64,000 nt of DNA from Bacillus sp. JCM 19034 (GCF_001310635.1 NZ_BAXR01000001.1:248001-312000), one strand, 5' to 3'; counted from the first letter of the stretch, positions 29,886 through 40,024 are shown. The notes: generated from the letters alone by a model not told the origin. A program made the numbers and translations.

Positions 29886-30586
29886 ATATATGGGGTTGGA
29901 TGTTCATCATTCGTATACGATAATTGAATGTCTCCATTTTGTGTGATTGTACAAAAAAAGATATCTTCAATTCGATGAATCCCTTTTTCAACTAAATGTT
30001 GACGAAGGGATGTTTCTGTTATGTTCAGATGTCTAAGTACTTGATAGACAATGCGACCGTCAACGATCAGTGGATAGGCAATTGTATTTACGTTCGCAGT
30101 GAGATTTAATTCTTCTCTAGTTGGAGTTAGATGATCGTCTTTTTTTTGAACACTGAGTGAACCGTTAGCTTCAACGATTGCGGATTGAACGACATCAAGA
30201 TTAAATATATTCTTTTCACGTAGAAGTTGCAAAATGTTATCGATTGAATATTTTACTTTCTTTAAGTTCTTCATTAACAATTTCCCATCTCTAATCACTT
30301 CAATTGGTTGAAACGTTATCCATTTAGCAAAAAAACGTTTCTTAATGAGCAGAGTAGAAACAGCTTTTTGAAAAAGGGCAATGATGACAATGGCAAAGGC
30401 CGTATATGTATGTTTAATGCTAGGATCTGCAATGTCTGCCCCCGTAACAGATGCTAATGTCATCATAATGAGAAAATCAAAAACGGGCATTTGTCCAATT
30501 GAACGTCGACCCATGTAAAGCGTCATAAATAAGAGTAAAGGCATAATTGTCATAACTCTGCCAAATATTTGTAGAAGTTCTTCCAT
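29882..30586 (-). CDS. DUF421 (YetF-like) membrane protein, convergent with the spoVA2mob-like operon
   Basis: I choose ATG 30586 (MEELLQIFGRV, 234 residues) because GGAGTGG lies just upstream; the longer in-frame extension to 30760 crosses the dacB promoter and has no ribosome site. The protein has about three N-terminal hydrophobic segments, then a DUF421 soluble domain (QPIEVIRDGKLLMKNL, VQSAIVEANGSLSV). It is the third DUF421 gene within 6 kb. It converges on the 2Duf gene with a four-base overlap of stop codons and diverges from dacB, so it has its own promoter. Confidence 0.85.
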   Translation of the reverse strand: MEELLQIFGRVMTIMPLLLFMTLYMGRRSIGQMPVFDFLIMMTLASVTGADIADPSIKHTYTAFAIVIIALFQKAVSTLLIKKRFFAKWITFQPIEVIRDGKLLMKNLKKVKYSIDNILQLLREKNIFNLDVVQSAIVEANGSLSVQKKDDHLTPTREELNLTANVNTIAYPLIVDGRIVYQVLRHLNITETSLRQHLVEKGIHRIEDIFFCTITQNGDIQLSYTNDEHPTPYI

Positions 30587-30653
30587 TATTACCACTCCCT
30601 TAATTTTATTTTTCCAATAAGGTAGTAAATTATGAGAGTTTGCGGGTAAATGA

Positions 30654-30681
30654 TCATAACTTTGTCCTTTTTGCATACAAT
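30654..30681 (+). promoter_or_regulatory. Possible sigma-E promoter of dacB-spmA-spmB
   Basis: ATCATAAC-like element ending at 30660, a 13-base spacer, and CATACAAT at 30674-30681, about 50 bases before dacB. The pattern resembles sigma-E promoters, and dacB is a known mother-cell gene in B. subtilis. Confidence 0.45.
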
Positions 30682-30732
30682 GGGCTAATAAGAGTATGAA
30701 AGGACAAGTCAAGTCAAGGACGGGGATAAGGA

Positions 30733-31870
30733 ATGAAAAAACGTATAGTATTTCTTGCACTCACCATGATTATGATTGTTTCGGCTAATGTACCGACTGT
30801 CTATGCGGATTATCGTCACGTTTCTGCCGAAGCGGCTATTTTAATGGAAATAGAGTCAGGAAGAATCTTATTTGAAAAAAATGCTCATAAACCAATGCGA
30901 ATAGCAAGTATTACGAAGATTATGACAGCTATTTTGGCGATTGAATCAGGGAAAATGGATGAAATGGTAACAATAAGTAGTCGTGCTGAAGGAACGGAAG
31001 GGTCATCTATTTACTTACGAGCTGGGGAAGAAATGAAGCTAGAAGACCTAGTTTATGGCCTAATGCTTAGAAGTGGGAATGATGCAGCAGTTGCAATAGC
31101 TGAGCATGTTGGAGGTAGTCTAGAGGGGTTTGTTTTTTTAATGAACGAAAAAGCAAAAAGAAATCGGAATGTATAATACCATGTTCCAAAACCCTCATGG
31201 GCTTGATGATCATGAAGATCATTTTTCAAGTGCATATGATATGGCGTTATTAACACAGTATGCGATGAAAAGTGAGAAGTATCAAACGATTGCCTCAACG
31301 AAAAGTCATAGAGTTGATGGTGAGCAAGTGCGAGTTTGGAGAAATAAAAATCGTTTACTAACAGAGCTTTATTCGAATTCAACTGGTGGTAAAACAGGAT
31401 TTACGAAACGTGCTAAACGGACACTTGTATCAACTGCACAGAAAGATGGAGATCAATATGTTGTTGTCACATTAAATGCCCCTAGCGATTGGCATGATCA
31501 TATGAATTTATTTGAATGGGCTTTTGAAAATTATGATACAGAGTTAATCATTGAAGAAGGTATCGTTAAAAATATTGATCACTCTTTTGAGAATGGAAGG
31601 CTATTTGTGGAACGGTCTTTTTTCTATCCGCTAACTGAAGCGGAAAAGAAAGAAGTAGATTTAACGATTTCACTAGAAAAACCAAACGATGACAATAGAA
31701 ATGGACAACATCTAAATAAGCAAGTTGTCGGTAAATATACGATTCTTCTTTATAACGAGGAGATTGGTAGCGTACCAATTTATTATGAAGCAGAAGTTGA
31801 AGAAAAAAAGAGCTTTTGGTCGATTTTTCGCAATGTGTTTTCATTATTTATTGGGGTTGAATCAATATGA
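30733..31870 (+). CDS. dacB: Sporulation D-alanyl-D-alanine carboxypeptidase DacB (one frameshift)
   Basis: DacB (PBP5*) trims stem peptides in the spore cortex and so sets cortex cross-linking. The corrected protein has about 378 residues with a signal peptide (cleavage after about VYA). The three penicillin-binding motifs are visible: SITK, SGN (RSGND) and KTG (GGKTGFT). An extra A near 31158 breaks the frame between NEKAK and [14 protein letters not shown]. The stop overlaps the spmA start by four bases, giving the usual dacB-spmA-spmB operon. Confidence 0.93.
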
Positions 31871-32460
31871 TTAATAAAATCTGGATGTCGATGCTCGTCA
31901 TAGGAGTCATTTTTGCTGCTATTAACGGTAGGATGTCAGAGGTTAACGAAGCCATTTTTGCTGGTGCTAAAGATGCTGTTACGATCTGTATTGGCCTAAT
32001 AAGTGTACTCGTTTTCTGGTTAGGGTTGATGAGGATCGCTGAGGTTGCTGGTATGTTAAGAGGATTAGCACGATTATTAGAACCGATTGTTCGAAGAATA
32101 TTTCCTGAAGTTCCAAAAGGTCATCCCGCGATGGGCTATATACTATCCAATATGTCTGCTAATCTTTTTGGGTTAGGGAATGCTGCCACTCCTATGGGAA
32201 TAAAAGCAATGCAACAGTTAAAAGAGCTAAATGGAAACAAAGATACAGCAAGTCGTTCTATGATTACATTATTAGCAATTAACACGGCAAGTATTACGTT
32301 AATACCAACAACTGTTATTTCAATTAGAATGAGTTATGAATCTGTGTCACCGACTGAAATTGTTGGAACCACACTCATTGCAACTTTTTGTTCAACAGTC
32401 GGAGCTCTACTTATTGATCGCTTCTTTTATTATCGGCGTCTTAGAAAGGAGCATTCATAA
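31867..32460 (+). CDS. spmA: Spore maturation protein A
   Basis: SpmA is a membrane protein needed, with SpmB, for proper dehydration of the spore core. The intact 197-residue protein has about five hydrophobic segments and the conserved FPEVPKGHPAMGYILSNMSAN and GNAATPMGIKAM blocks of the nucleoside-recognition-like (Gate) domain. It starts within the dacB stop and ends on the spmB start. Confidence 0.95.
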   Translation: MINKIWMSMLVIGVIFAAINGRMSEVNEAIFAGAKDAVTICIGLISVLVFWLGLMRIAEVAGMLRGLARLLEPIVRRIFPEVPKGHPAMGYILSNMSANLFGLGNAATPMGIKAMQQLKELNGNKDTASRSMITLLAINTASITLIPTTVISIRMSYESVSPTEIVGTTLIATFCSTVGALLIDRFFYYRRLRKEHS

Positions 32461-32993
32461 TGGAATGGGTGACAGTCATTTCAATTTGGCTAATCCCTTT
32501 TTTAATTGCCTTAGTACTCGTTTACGGAACGTATAAACGTGTACCGACTTATGAAACATTTGTAGAAGGCGCTAAAGAAGGCTTTGGAATGGCTATTTCG
32601 ATTATTCCGTATTTAGTCGGTATGTTAGTAGCCATTTCTGTTTTTCGTGCATCTGGAGCTATGGATTTTATCATCGATCTCATAAAACCGATACTGCAAA
32701 CGTTAGGAGTTCCATCTGAAATAGTCCCACTCGCTTTAATTAGACCAATTTCTGGGACGGGAGCATTAGGAATGACCTCAGATTTAATTGCTACTTATGG
32801 CCCTGATTCATTTATTGGGCGATTAGCGTCAACGATGCAAGGTAGTACCGATACAACGTTTTATGTATTAACTGTTTACTTTGGTGCAGTTGGTATACGG
32901 AAAATGGGTGATGCCCTCAAAGTAGGTCTTTTAGCTGATTTAGTCGGAATTGTTGCTGCAATCATTGTTGTTAGCTATGTATTTGGAAGTTAA
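32460..32993 (+). CDS. spmB: Spore maturation protein B
   Basis: SpmB is the partner of SpmA in the same membrane process. The intact 177-residue protein shows FVEGAKEGFGMAISIIPYLVGMLVAI, the conserved ALIRPISGTGALG, and MQGSTDTTFYVLTVYFGAVG. ATG 32460 overlaps the spmA stop. A strong terminator closes the operon. Confidence 0.95.
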   Translation: MEWVTVISIWLIPFLIALVLVYGTYKRVPTYETFVEGAKEGFGMAISIIPYLVGMLVAISVFRASGAMDFIIDLIKPILQTLGVPSEIVPLALIRPISGTGALGMTSDLIATYGPDSFIGRLASTMQGSTDTTFYVLTVYFGAVGIRKMGDALKVGLLADLVGIVAAIIVVSYVFGS

Positions 32994-33006
32994 AATAAAA
33001 AATGTT

Positions 33007-33060
33007 AACTGGTTACCTTTTTGGTTATGATGAAACTAAGGTAATCAGTTTTTTGTTTTT
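33007..33060 (+). terminator. Terminator after dacB-spmA-spmB
   Basis: 13-base stem AACTGGTTACCTT / AAGGTAATCAGTT (one G-U pair), followed by TTTTGTTTTT. Confidence 0.85.
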
Positions 33061-33173
33061 CAAGTATTATTTAAGAAAAGTGCTGTTCGTATTTCTTAGT
33101 TCACAATATTGCAACGGTTGATTTACTTGTGAAATGAAAGCTGTACGAGTATGATGTTATATGAGGTGAACAT

Positions 33174-33902
33174 ATGGAACGTCTACAAAAAATCATTGCA
33201 CAAGCAGGAGTAACGTCTAGAAGAAAAGCTGAAACGTTAATTGTCGAAGGGAAAGTTACGGTTAATGGGAAGGTTGTGCGCGAACTAGGTGTAAAAGTCA
33301 CACCAAATAAAGATAAAATTGAAGTGAATGGTGTGCCAATTGATCGGGAGCAGCCTGTTTATTATTTATTGTATAAACCGAGTGGTGTAATCTCAAGTGT
33401 AAGTGATGATAAGGGTCGGCAAGTAGTGACTGATTTTATCGAGACAAAAGAGCGAGTATACCCAATCGGTCGTCTTGATTATGAAACATCGGGTTTATTA
33501 TTACTGACAAATGATGGGGAATTTGCTAATCAATTAATGCACCCTAAGTTTAAGATTAATAAGGTTTATGTTGCGAAGGTGAAAGGAATACCGACAAGGG
33601 ATCAGTTAAATCAATTGCAATATGGTGTCATGTTAGAAGATGGGAAAACCGCTCCAGCAAAAGTGAAAATGATGTCAATTGATAAGAAAAAGCAGACAGC
33701 GATTGTACGGTTAACGATACATGAAGGCCGTAATCGTCAAGTTCGGAGAATGTTTGAAGCAATAGGACATCCAGTCATGAAATTAAAGAGAGAAGAATAT
33801 AGTTTTCTAAATTTAAAAGGAATGAATCCAGGTGATGTACGTCCATTAAAACCAATAGAAGTAAAGCATTTAAGAGAATTAGCTGTCACGAAACCGTCAT
33901 AA
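33174..33902 (+). CDS. rluB: Ribosomal large subunit pseudouridine synthase RluB
   Basis: RluB converts a uridine of 23S rRNA near position 2605 to pseudouridine. The intact 242-residue protein has an S4 RNA-binding domain at the N-terminus (RLQKIIAQAGVTSRRKAE) and the catalytic motif GRLDYETSGLLLLTNDG with the active Asp, then KVYVAKVKG and RNRQVRRMFEAIGHPV. ATG 33174 follows GAGGTGAAC. It lies between spmB and resA, as in B. subtilis. Confidence 0.95.
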   Translation: MERLQKIIAQAGVTSRRKAETLIVEGKVTVNGKVVRELGVKVTPNKDKIEVNGVPIDREQPVYYLLYKPSGVISSVSDDKGRQVVTDFIETKERVYPIGRLDYETSGLLLLTNDGEFANQLMHPKFKINKVYVAKVKGIPTRDQLNQLQYGVMLEDGKTAPAKVKMMSIDKKKQTAIVRLTIHEGRNRQVRRMFEAIGHPVMKLKREEYSFLNLKGMNPGDVRPLKPIEVKHLRELAVTKPS

Positions 33903-33978
33903 AACATCTAATCACCCCCTATATTGAGACGTTATAATAACATAGAGTTATCTCTATTAATGGGAGGAGGATGAATAA

Positions 33979-34509
33979 ATGAAGCAGAAGCGTTTAGTTA
34001 TGCGAACAATAGTACTCGTTATAATAGGGGCTGCTCTTGCTTATACGTTTTATTCTCAATTTTTCATGGATAAAAGCATAGCAAAAGTCGGCGATGAGTC
34101 GATTAATTTTGCTTTAACGGACCTAAATGGTGAAAGAGTCGAATTAAGTGATTTTGAAGGAAAAGGTGTATTTCTTAACTTTTGGGGAACATTTTGTCCG
34201 CCTTGCGAAAAAGAAATGCCGATAATGGAAGAACTATACGATGAGTATAAAGAAAAAGGTGTTGAAATCATTGCCGTTAATGTCAATGAACCAAAATTAA
34301 CGGTTGAACGATTTGCTAGTCGGTATAATTTGACGTTTCCAATCGTAATTGATAAAGGGAGATCGGTAACGAATGCTTATGGTGTTCACCCATTACCGAC
34401 AACAATATTAATTAACGAGCATGGATTTGTCGAACAGGTCTTTGAAGGTGGAATGACAGAAAGTATGGTAAGAGATTTTATGGAACGGATAATACCTGAA
34501 GGACAGTAA
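33979..34509 (+). CDS. resA: Thiol-disulfide oxidoreductase ResA
   Basis: ResA is an extracytoplasmic, membrane-anchored thioredoxin-like protein that reduces apocytochrome c cysteines before heme attachment. The intact 176-residue protein has an N-terminal anchor (residues 7-26), the active site FWGTFCPPCEKEMP and a cis-Pro loop HPLPTT. The active site reads CPPC; the B. subtilis protein has CEPC. ATG 33979 follows GGGAGGAGG. It begins the resABC part of the cluster. Confidence 0.93.
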   Translation: MKQKRLVMRTIVLVIIGAALAYTFYSQFFMDKSIAKVGDESINFALTDLNGERVELSDFEGKGVFLNFWGTFCPPCEKEMPIMEELYDEYKEKGVEIIAVNVNEPKLTVERFASRYNLTFPIVIDKGRSVTNAYGVHPLPTTILINEHGFVEQVFEGGMTESMVRDFMERIIPEGQ

Positions 34510-34524
34510 ATTGGGGTGTGGGGA

Positions 34525-36159
34525 ATGAAACAAATCAAGTGTGAGTGTGGGCATACGAATCCAGTAGGAACGCTAGTATGTGAAGCTTGCGGAAACCCAT
34601 TAGGAGAGCAGAAAGAATCAACGAAGCTGCTTGATATGAAGTATGAAGGCGTTGCTCGTCGCTCACAAACTTATACAACTACGTTCATAGATAAGATTTG
34701 GATGTTCTTTTCTTCTGTTAAAGTCGGAATTTGGATCATTGTAATTACATTATTAGCATCATCTATCGGAACGATTTTTCCGCAGGTCATGTACATACCA
34801 GGTGGAGTAAGTCCAGCTGAACATTATGAAACAGAATATGGAGTCTTTGGTAAGATATATTATGAACTTGGGTTTCATAATTTATATGGCTCTTGGTGGT
34901 ATATGCTCCTTGTAGCTTCATTAGGTGTTTCTATATTAATTGCTAGTATTGATCGATTCTTCCCATTATACCGTGCATTGAAAAATCAACGAGTGACGAA
35001 AACACCGAAATTTCTTAAAAAGGCAGAGAATATACGGTTATTCGGAAGTTGCAGATCTTGATCGTAAGTTGAAAGATATTAATCAAAAATTAAAACAAAA
35101 GAAATATCGTGTTCAGTATGAAAATGGCAACATTTTGGCTGAAAAAAATCGTTTTGCTAGATGGGGACCTTACGTAAATCATATAGGCTTAATTATTTTT
35201 TTAATTGGTTGTATGCTTCGATATTTTCCAGGAATGTATGTGGATGATCATATGTGGATTCGTGAGGGGGAAACTGCTGAAATTCCCCATACAGATGGTC
35301 AGTTTTATGTTGAAAATGAGCAATTTATTATTGAAGTTTATGATGAAGAGCATGAACTGTACAGAGAAGCGTTAAATCGAGCTGAAGGAGCAATTGCTAG
35401 TAATTATCAAACAAATGCCGTATTATATGAGCGACAAGATACAGGCGTAATCGGTGATGATGCAGAATTGGTAGAAATAGAGCGCTTTCCGATCCGTGTT
35501 AACGATCCTTTAAAATTTAGTGGATATTCCCTTTATCAAATGGATTATCGTCTACATGAATTAGGATCAATGAGTTTTACATTAGAGCATAAGGAAACCG
35601 GAGAGCATTTTGGACAATTTACGATTGATCTTTCAAGTCCACAAGCTGAGTATGATCTAGGTGACGGTTATCGAGTTGGAATTCGCGAATATTTTCAAGA
35701 CTTTTATATGAATAATAATGTGCCTTCAACACGTTCAAATGTACCGAATAATCCAGTATTTATTTTCGAAATGTTTACACCAGAAACACCTGAAGGAGAA
35801 GTAAGCATTGTCGGAATTCAGACAAACCATGAGCCTCTTGGAGAAAATGAGTATAAAATGACTTTCGTCGACGTTGAGACACATCATGTAACAGCATTAG
35901 TCATTAGAAAAGACTATACGTTTCCATTATTAATAATCGGTGGGGTTATCTTTATGATCGGTTTAATTCAAGGTTCATATTGGCACATCGACGTATTTGG
36001 TTTCAACAAATCGACGGGGAGTTTGTTATTGCAGGTCATACAAATAAAAACTATTTATCGTTACGAAAGGATATTGATGAAATATTGGATGGTACCGAAA
36101 TTCCTTCACCTGTAGACCAACTTGAGAAGGAAGAACAAGACCAAGAAATTAATCATTAA
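34525..36159 (+). CDS. resB: Cytochrome c biogenesis protein ResB (two frameshifts)
   Basis: ResB works with ResC to carry heme across the membrane and attach it to cytochromes c. The protein has about 544 residues. The N-terminus is a zinc-ribbon-like CxC...CxxC segment (KCECGHTNPVGTLVCEACG), followed by ResB membrane segments and a large outside domain (from about YFPGMYVDDHMWIREGE), ending in a further helix and a cytosolic tail. An extra base near 35043 (expected NIRLFEVADLDRKL) and a missing base near 35985 (WHHRRIWFQQIDGEF) break the frame; the net change is zero. I choose ATG 34525 rather than GTG 34516. Confidence 0.92.
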
Positions 36160-36195
36160 ATCATTAACTAGTAACAGCATTAAGGAGGTTAGAAA

Positions 36196-37386
36196 ATGGT
36201 TCAATTAAGTGGTTACCTTCTATACATCGCATTCTTCCTTTATTTGGCAGCAACGATTCTTTTTGCTGTTTCGGTTACTGGAAGAAAGTGGCGTAATAAA
36301 GAGGGGGAGATGCGCGGAAATCGCTGGGCAATTTTAGGTTTCCTTGCTTCTATTTTTGCTTCCATATTTTCTATTGGTTATTTTATTACACGCTGGTATG
36401 TTGCCGGACATGCTCCTGTTAGTAACATGTATGAATATATGACCTTTTTTTCCATTGCCATTGGTCTAGCATTTATCATTCTATATGCGATTTATCGTTC
36501 AAATTATTTAGGTCTATTTACAATGCCAGTTGTGATGTTATTAATTGCCTATGCATCAATGTTTCCAGGTGAAATTTCGCCATTAATTCCATCGTTACAA
36601 AGTCATTGGCTAATGATTCATGTTATTACAGTCGCCCTTGGACAAGGGATTTTAACAATTGGGATGGCAGCTGGATTAATATACTTATTACGAACGATTG
36701 ATTTCACGAAATCGAATTTACGTTCTCGTTCAATGGAGTTTATTATTTTTTGTGTGCTAAGCTTAATTGGCTTTATTGTTGCTGGTTCACTGTTTAACGC
36801 TGTACATTATGAAGCTGAGTTTAAATATATTAACGAGTTTGAAACGGAAGCTACGATCATCTATAAAAAACCTGCTCTAATAGGACCAAATCAAGGTGAG
36901 CTTATTACAGAGGGGGCTTTCTCTCCTTTCTTTAATGTTCCTGGAAACATCCGTGCTGATGATCTGAATACGGTTATTTGGTCAATTTTAACAGGGCTCA
37001 TTTTATATATACTGCTTCGACTTATTTTACGAAAGCGAATCAGTGCGGCAATCCAGCCACTTTTAAAAGGAGTTAGTCCGCAATTTATTGATGAAATTAG
37101 TTACCGTGCTATTGCGATTGGATTCCCAGTTTTTACACTTGGTGGTTTGATCTTTGCTATGATCTGGGCAGAAATTGCTTGGTCCCGTTTTTGGGGTTGG
37201 GATCCAAAGGAAGTATGGGCATTGATTACGTTTTTATTCTATGCCGCATATTTACATTTAAGACTTTCAAAAGGCTGGCATGGTGAGCGTTCTGCTTGGC
37301 TATGTGTCATTGGATTTGGTATTATTATGTTTAATCTCGTATTTGTAAATTTAGTCATATCGGGGTTACATTCATATGCCCTATAA
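36196..37386 (+). CDS. resC: Cytochrome c biogenesis protein ResC (CcsA/CcsB type)
   Basis: ResC is the heme-handling partner of ResB. The intact 396-residue protein has about eight membrane helices and the tryptophan-rich WWD-type motif AEIAWSRFWGWDPKEVWALI, with conserved His residues in the flanking loops (GHAPVSNMYEY and the HLRLSKGWHGERSAW loop). ATG 36196 follows AAGGAGG. A strong terminator follows, ahead of resD. Confidence 0.95.
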   Translation: MVQLSGYLLYIAFFLYLAATILFAVSVTGRKWRNKEGEMRGNRWAILGFLASIFASIFSIGYFITRWYVAGHAPVSNMYEYMTFFSIAIGLAFIILYAIYRSNYLGLFTMPVVMLLIAYASMFPGEISPLIPSLQSHWLMIHVITVALGQGILTIGMAAGLIYLLRTIDFTKSNLRSRSMEFIIFCVLSLIGFIVAGSLFNAVHYEAEFKYINEFETEATIIYKKPALIGPNQGELITEGAFSPFFNVPGNIRADDLNTVIWSILTGLILYILLRLILRKRISAAIQPLLKGVSPQFIDEISYRAIAIGFPVFTLGGLIFAMIWAEIAWSRFWGWDPKEVWALITFLFYAAYLHLRLSKGWHGERSAWLCVIGFGIIMFNLVFVNLVISGLHSYAL

Positions 37387-37389
37387 TAA

Positions 37390-37430
37390 AAAAGGGGTGT
37401 TCCTTTATAATGGGGCACCCCTTTTAACAA
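37390..37430 (+). terminator. Terminator between resC and resD
   Basis: Stem AAAAGGGGTG / CACCCCTTTT around a loop of about 14 bases. Termination after resABC means resDE may have its own promoter, which must lie in the short gap 37431-37476 or upstream. Confidence 0.75.
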
Positions 37431-37476
37431 AAGGTTATAGTAGAGCGGCTTTTTAGATTGAGGAGGTAGAAGACAT

Positions 37477-38193
37477 ATGGAGCAACATGCTCACATTTTG
37501 GTTGTAGATGATGAAGAGCGTATTCGTCGATTGTTAAAAATGTATTTAGAACGAGAAGATTACATTGTTGAAGAGGCTGAAAATGGTGAAGAGGCTCTAA
37601 AGCTTGCACTTGAAAAAGATTTTGATGTTATTTTATTAGATATAATGATGCCAGGAATAGATGGAATAGAAGTATGTCAAGAGTTAAGAAAATCAAAAGC
37701 TACCCCTGTTATTATGTTAACAGCAAAAGGGGAAGAAGCAAACCGGGTACAAGGCTTTGAAGTTGGAACGGATGATTATATTGTTAAGCCGTTTAGTCCT
37801 AGAGAAGTCGTGCTACGTGTAAAAGCACTGCTCCGTCGTGCATCTGCAACGAAATTTATGCAAACGGATACGCTCGCAAAAAATGTTTTAGTTTTTCAAG
37901 ACTTAATGATTGATCACGATGCACATCGTGTAATGGTTTCGGAAAAAGAAATTGCACTTACTCCGAAAGAGTATGAATTACTTCATTATTTAGCTCAATC
38001 ACCAGATAAAGTATTCTCTAGAGAACAGTTATTAAAAGACGTTTGGAACTATGATTTCTTTGGTGATTTAAGAACTGTCGATACACATATCAAACGATTA
38101 CGCGAAAAATTAAATAAAGTTTCACCAGAAGCTGCTGCGATGATTGCAACAGTATGGGGAATTGGTTATAAATTTGAGGCACAGAAAGACTAA
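37477..38193 (+). CDS. resD: Response regulator ResD
   Basis: ResD is the OmpR-type regulator that turns on respiration and anaerobic genes with ResE. The intact 238-residue protein has a receiver domain with the acidic pair in VVDDEER, the phosphorylated Asp in DVILLDIMMPG and Lys in DYIVKPFSP, and a winged-helix DNA-binding domain (LTPKEYELLHYLAQ, VDTHIKRLREKL). ATG 37477 follows GAGGAGG. Its stop overlaps the resE start. Confidence 0.95.
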   Translation: MEQHAHILVVDDEERIRRLLKMYLEREDYIVEEAENGEEALKLALEKDFDVILLDIMMPGIDGIEVCQELRKSKATPVIMLTAKGEEANRVQGFEVGTDDYIVKPFSPREVVLRVKALLRRASATKFMQTDTLAKNVLVFQDLMIDHDAHRVMVSEKEIALTPKEYELLHYLAQSPDKVFSREQLLKDVWNYDFFGDLRTVDTHIKRLREKLNKVSPEAAAMIATVWGIGYKFEAQKD

Positions 38194-39980
38194 TGCTTTG
38201 GCGTAGTGTTGTTGGTAAGCTATGGCTTACAATTATTTTACTTGTATCTGTTGTGTTGACGATTTTAATGATCCTTCTTTTACAGTCATTTGAACGTCTA
38301 CATCTTAACACTGCTGAATCGCAATTAATGAATCATGCAGAGATGATTGCCTCCATGTACGAACGTTACGAGGGTGAAGAGGCGTTATATCTTATTGAAG
38401 AGTATGCTGAAACGTTTGATACGAAGCTAATATTAATAATAGAGGGAGAAAAAGTATTAAGCACGGAAACGAGCGGATCACATTATTTGGCTTTACATTC
38501 ATTATACAATAATCAAATCTTAAACGATGTCTTCTCTGGTGACCATGTCGTTCAGACTGAAGGAGATTTTCCTTTTGAAAGCAACGATGAGAACTTGAAT
38601 TCGGAAATTATGATCGTCGGTGTTCCAATAAAATCGGATGAGCTTGAGGAATCGGCAGTGTTTTTGTATCAATCGTTAGAAGTAATTAATGAGGCAACTG
38701 CTGAAACGAGACGCATAATTTATTTGTCTGCGGCTATAGCAATTGTTATGACGACTGTATTTGCTTTTTTTCTCTCCTCAAGGGTAACGGCTCCGTTACG
38801 AGAGATGAGGGAAATGGCCTTAGGAATTGCGAAGGGCAATTTTGAAACGAAAATCCCGATTTTAACCCATGATGAAATCGGTCAATTAGCAATGGCCTTT
38901 AACCGTATGGGAAGAGAATTAAATACGAACATCCATGCACTTAACCAAGAAAAAGAACAGCTTGCCCGTATTTTAGGAAGTATGGCCGATGGCGTCATTA
39001 CGCTAAATAAATACGGAAAAGTTGTTTTAGCGAATCCACCAGCAGAACGATTTATTCAATCCTGGACTTATGAGCAAGGTCTAATGCATCAAGAGGATCA
39101 GTTACCAGATACAATTCAGTCTTTATTTGAAAAGGTTGTCTCTTTTGAAAAAGAGCAAACGACGGAAATAGAAGTACAAGGACGTAGCTGGAAGATTTTA
39201 ATGACGCCTTTATATGATGAAAATGTCATTAGAGGAGCAGTTGCTGTTTTTCGTGATATGACAGAGGAACGACGTCATGACAAATTACGTAAAGATTTTA
39301 TTGCGAATGTTTCTCATGAATTACGAACGCCTATTTCTATGCTCCAAGGTTATAGTGAAGCAATTATTGATGATGTTGCTCAATCAGCCGAAGAAAATAG
39401 AGAGATGGCTAAAATTATCTATGATGAATCGTTGAGAATTGGTCGCCTTGTTAATGAGCTATTAGATTTAGCTCGGATGGAAGCGGGTCATGTTGAATTA
39501 CATGGCGAAACGATTGATCTACATGCCTTTGTAACAAAAATCGTACGAAAGTTTCAAGGGTTAGCGAAGGAACAGAAAATTTCACTCGAATTAGATGAAA
39601 AAACAGAAAAAGAAGTTACGTTTGATCCAGACCGAATTGAGCAAGTGTTAACGAATTTACTTCATAACGCGATTAGACATACAAGCGAAAATGGGAATGT
39701 TGTGTTGAAGGTTCGTTCATTTGATGAAGGTACGAAATTTGATGTCCTAGATACAGGAAGCGGTATTCCTGATGAGGATTTACCTTTTGTATTTGAGCGT
39801 TTTTATAAGGCAGATAAAGCGAGAACTCGTAGTAGGGGCGGAACTGGTTTAGGACTCGCTATTGCAAAAAACATCGTAGAGGCTCATAATGGACATATTT
39901 CTGTACAGAGTAAATTGAATGAAGGAACAGAATTCACCTTTTTTATTCCTAAAAATATATCGAAAGAAGATAAGGAGTAA
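38193..39980 (+). CDS. resE: Sensor histidine kinase ResE
   Basis: ResE phosphorylates ResD in response to low oxygen or redox change. The intact 595-residue protein has two membrane helices enclosing an outside sensor region (residues about 12-165), a HAMP domain, a PAS domain (around ITLNKYGKVVLANPPAE), the H box FIANVSHELRTP, and ATP-binding N, G1 and G2 boxes (LLHNAIRHT, LDTGSGIP, RGGTGLGLAIAK). ATG 38193 overlaps the resD stop. Confidence 0.95.
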   Translation: MLWRSVVGKLWLTIILLVSVVLTILMILLLQSFERLHLNTAESQLMNHAEMIASMYERYEGEEALYLIEEYAETFDTKLILIIEGEKVLSTETSGSHYLALHSLYNNQILNDVFSGDHVVQTEGDFPFESNDENLNSEIMIVGVPIKSDELEESAVFLYQSLEVINEATAETRRIIYLSAAIAIVMTTVFAFFLSSRVTAPLREMREMALGIAKGNFETKIPILTHDEIGQLAMAFNRMGRELNTNIHALNQEKEQLARILGSMADGVITLNKYGKVVLANPPAERFIQSWTYEQGLMHQEDQLPDTIQSLFEKVVSFEKEQTTEIEVQGRSWKILMTPLYDENVIRGAVAVFRDMTEERRHDKLRKDFIANVSHELRTPISMLQGYSEAIIDDVAQSAEENREMAKIIYDESLRIGRLVNELLDLARMEAGHVELHGETIDLHAFVTKIVRKFQGLAKEQKISLELDEKTEKEVTFDPDRIEQVLTNLLHNAIRHTSENGNVVLKVRSFDEGTKFDVLDTGSGIPDEDLPFVFERFYKADKARTRSRGGTGLGLAIAKNIVEAHNGHISVQSKLNEGTEFTFFIPKNISKEDKE

Positions 39981-39989
39981 ATTATTTAT

Positions 39990-40024
39990 GAAGCCTTACA
40001 ATCAAGTAAGGCTTCTATTTTTGT
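39990..40024. terminator. Terminator between resE and the convergent metE unit
   Basis: Perfect ten-base stem GAAGCCTTAC (39990-39999) / GTAAGGCTTC (40006-40015) followed by TATTTTTG. It ends just before the stop of the small minus-strand gene, so it may serve both strands. Confidence 0.82.

Noticed and set aside
30587..30760. Longer N-terminus for the DUF421 gene ending at 29882
   Set aside because: The extension would cross the dacB promoter region, lacks a ribosome site and adds atypical sequence; ATG 30586 fits the family.
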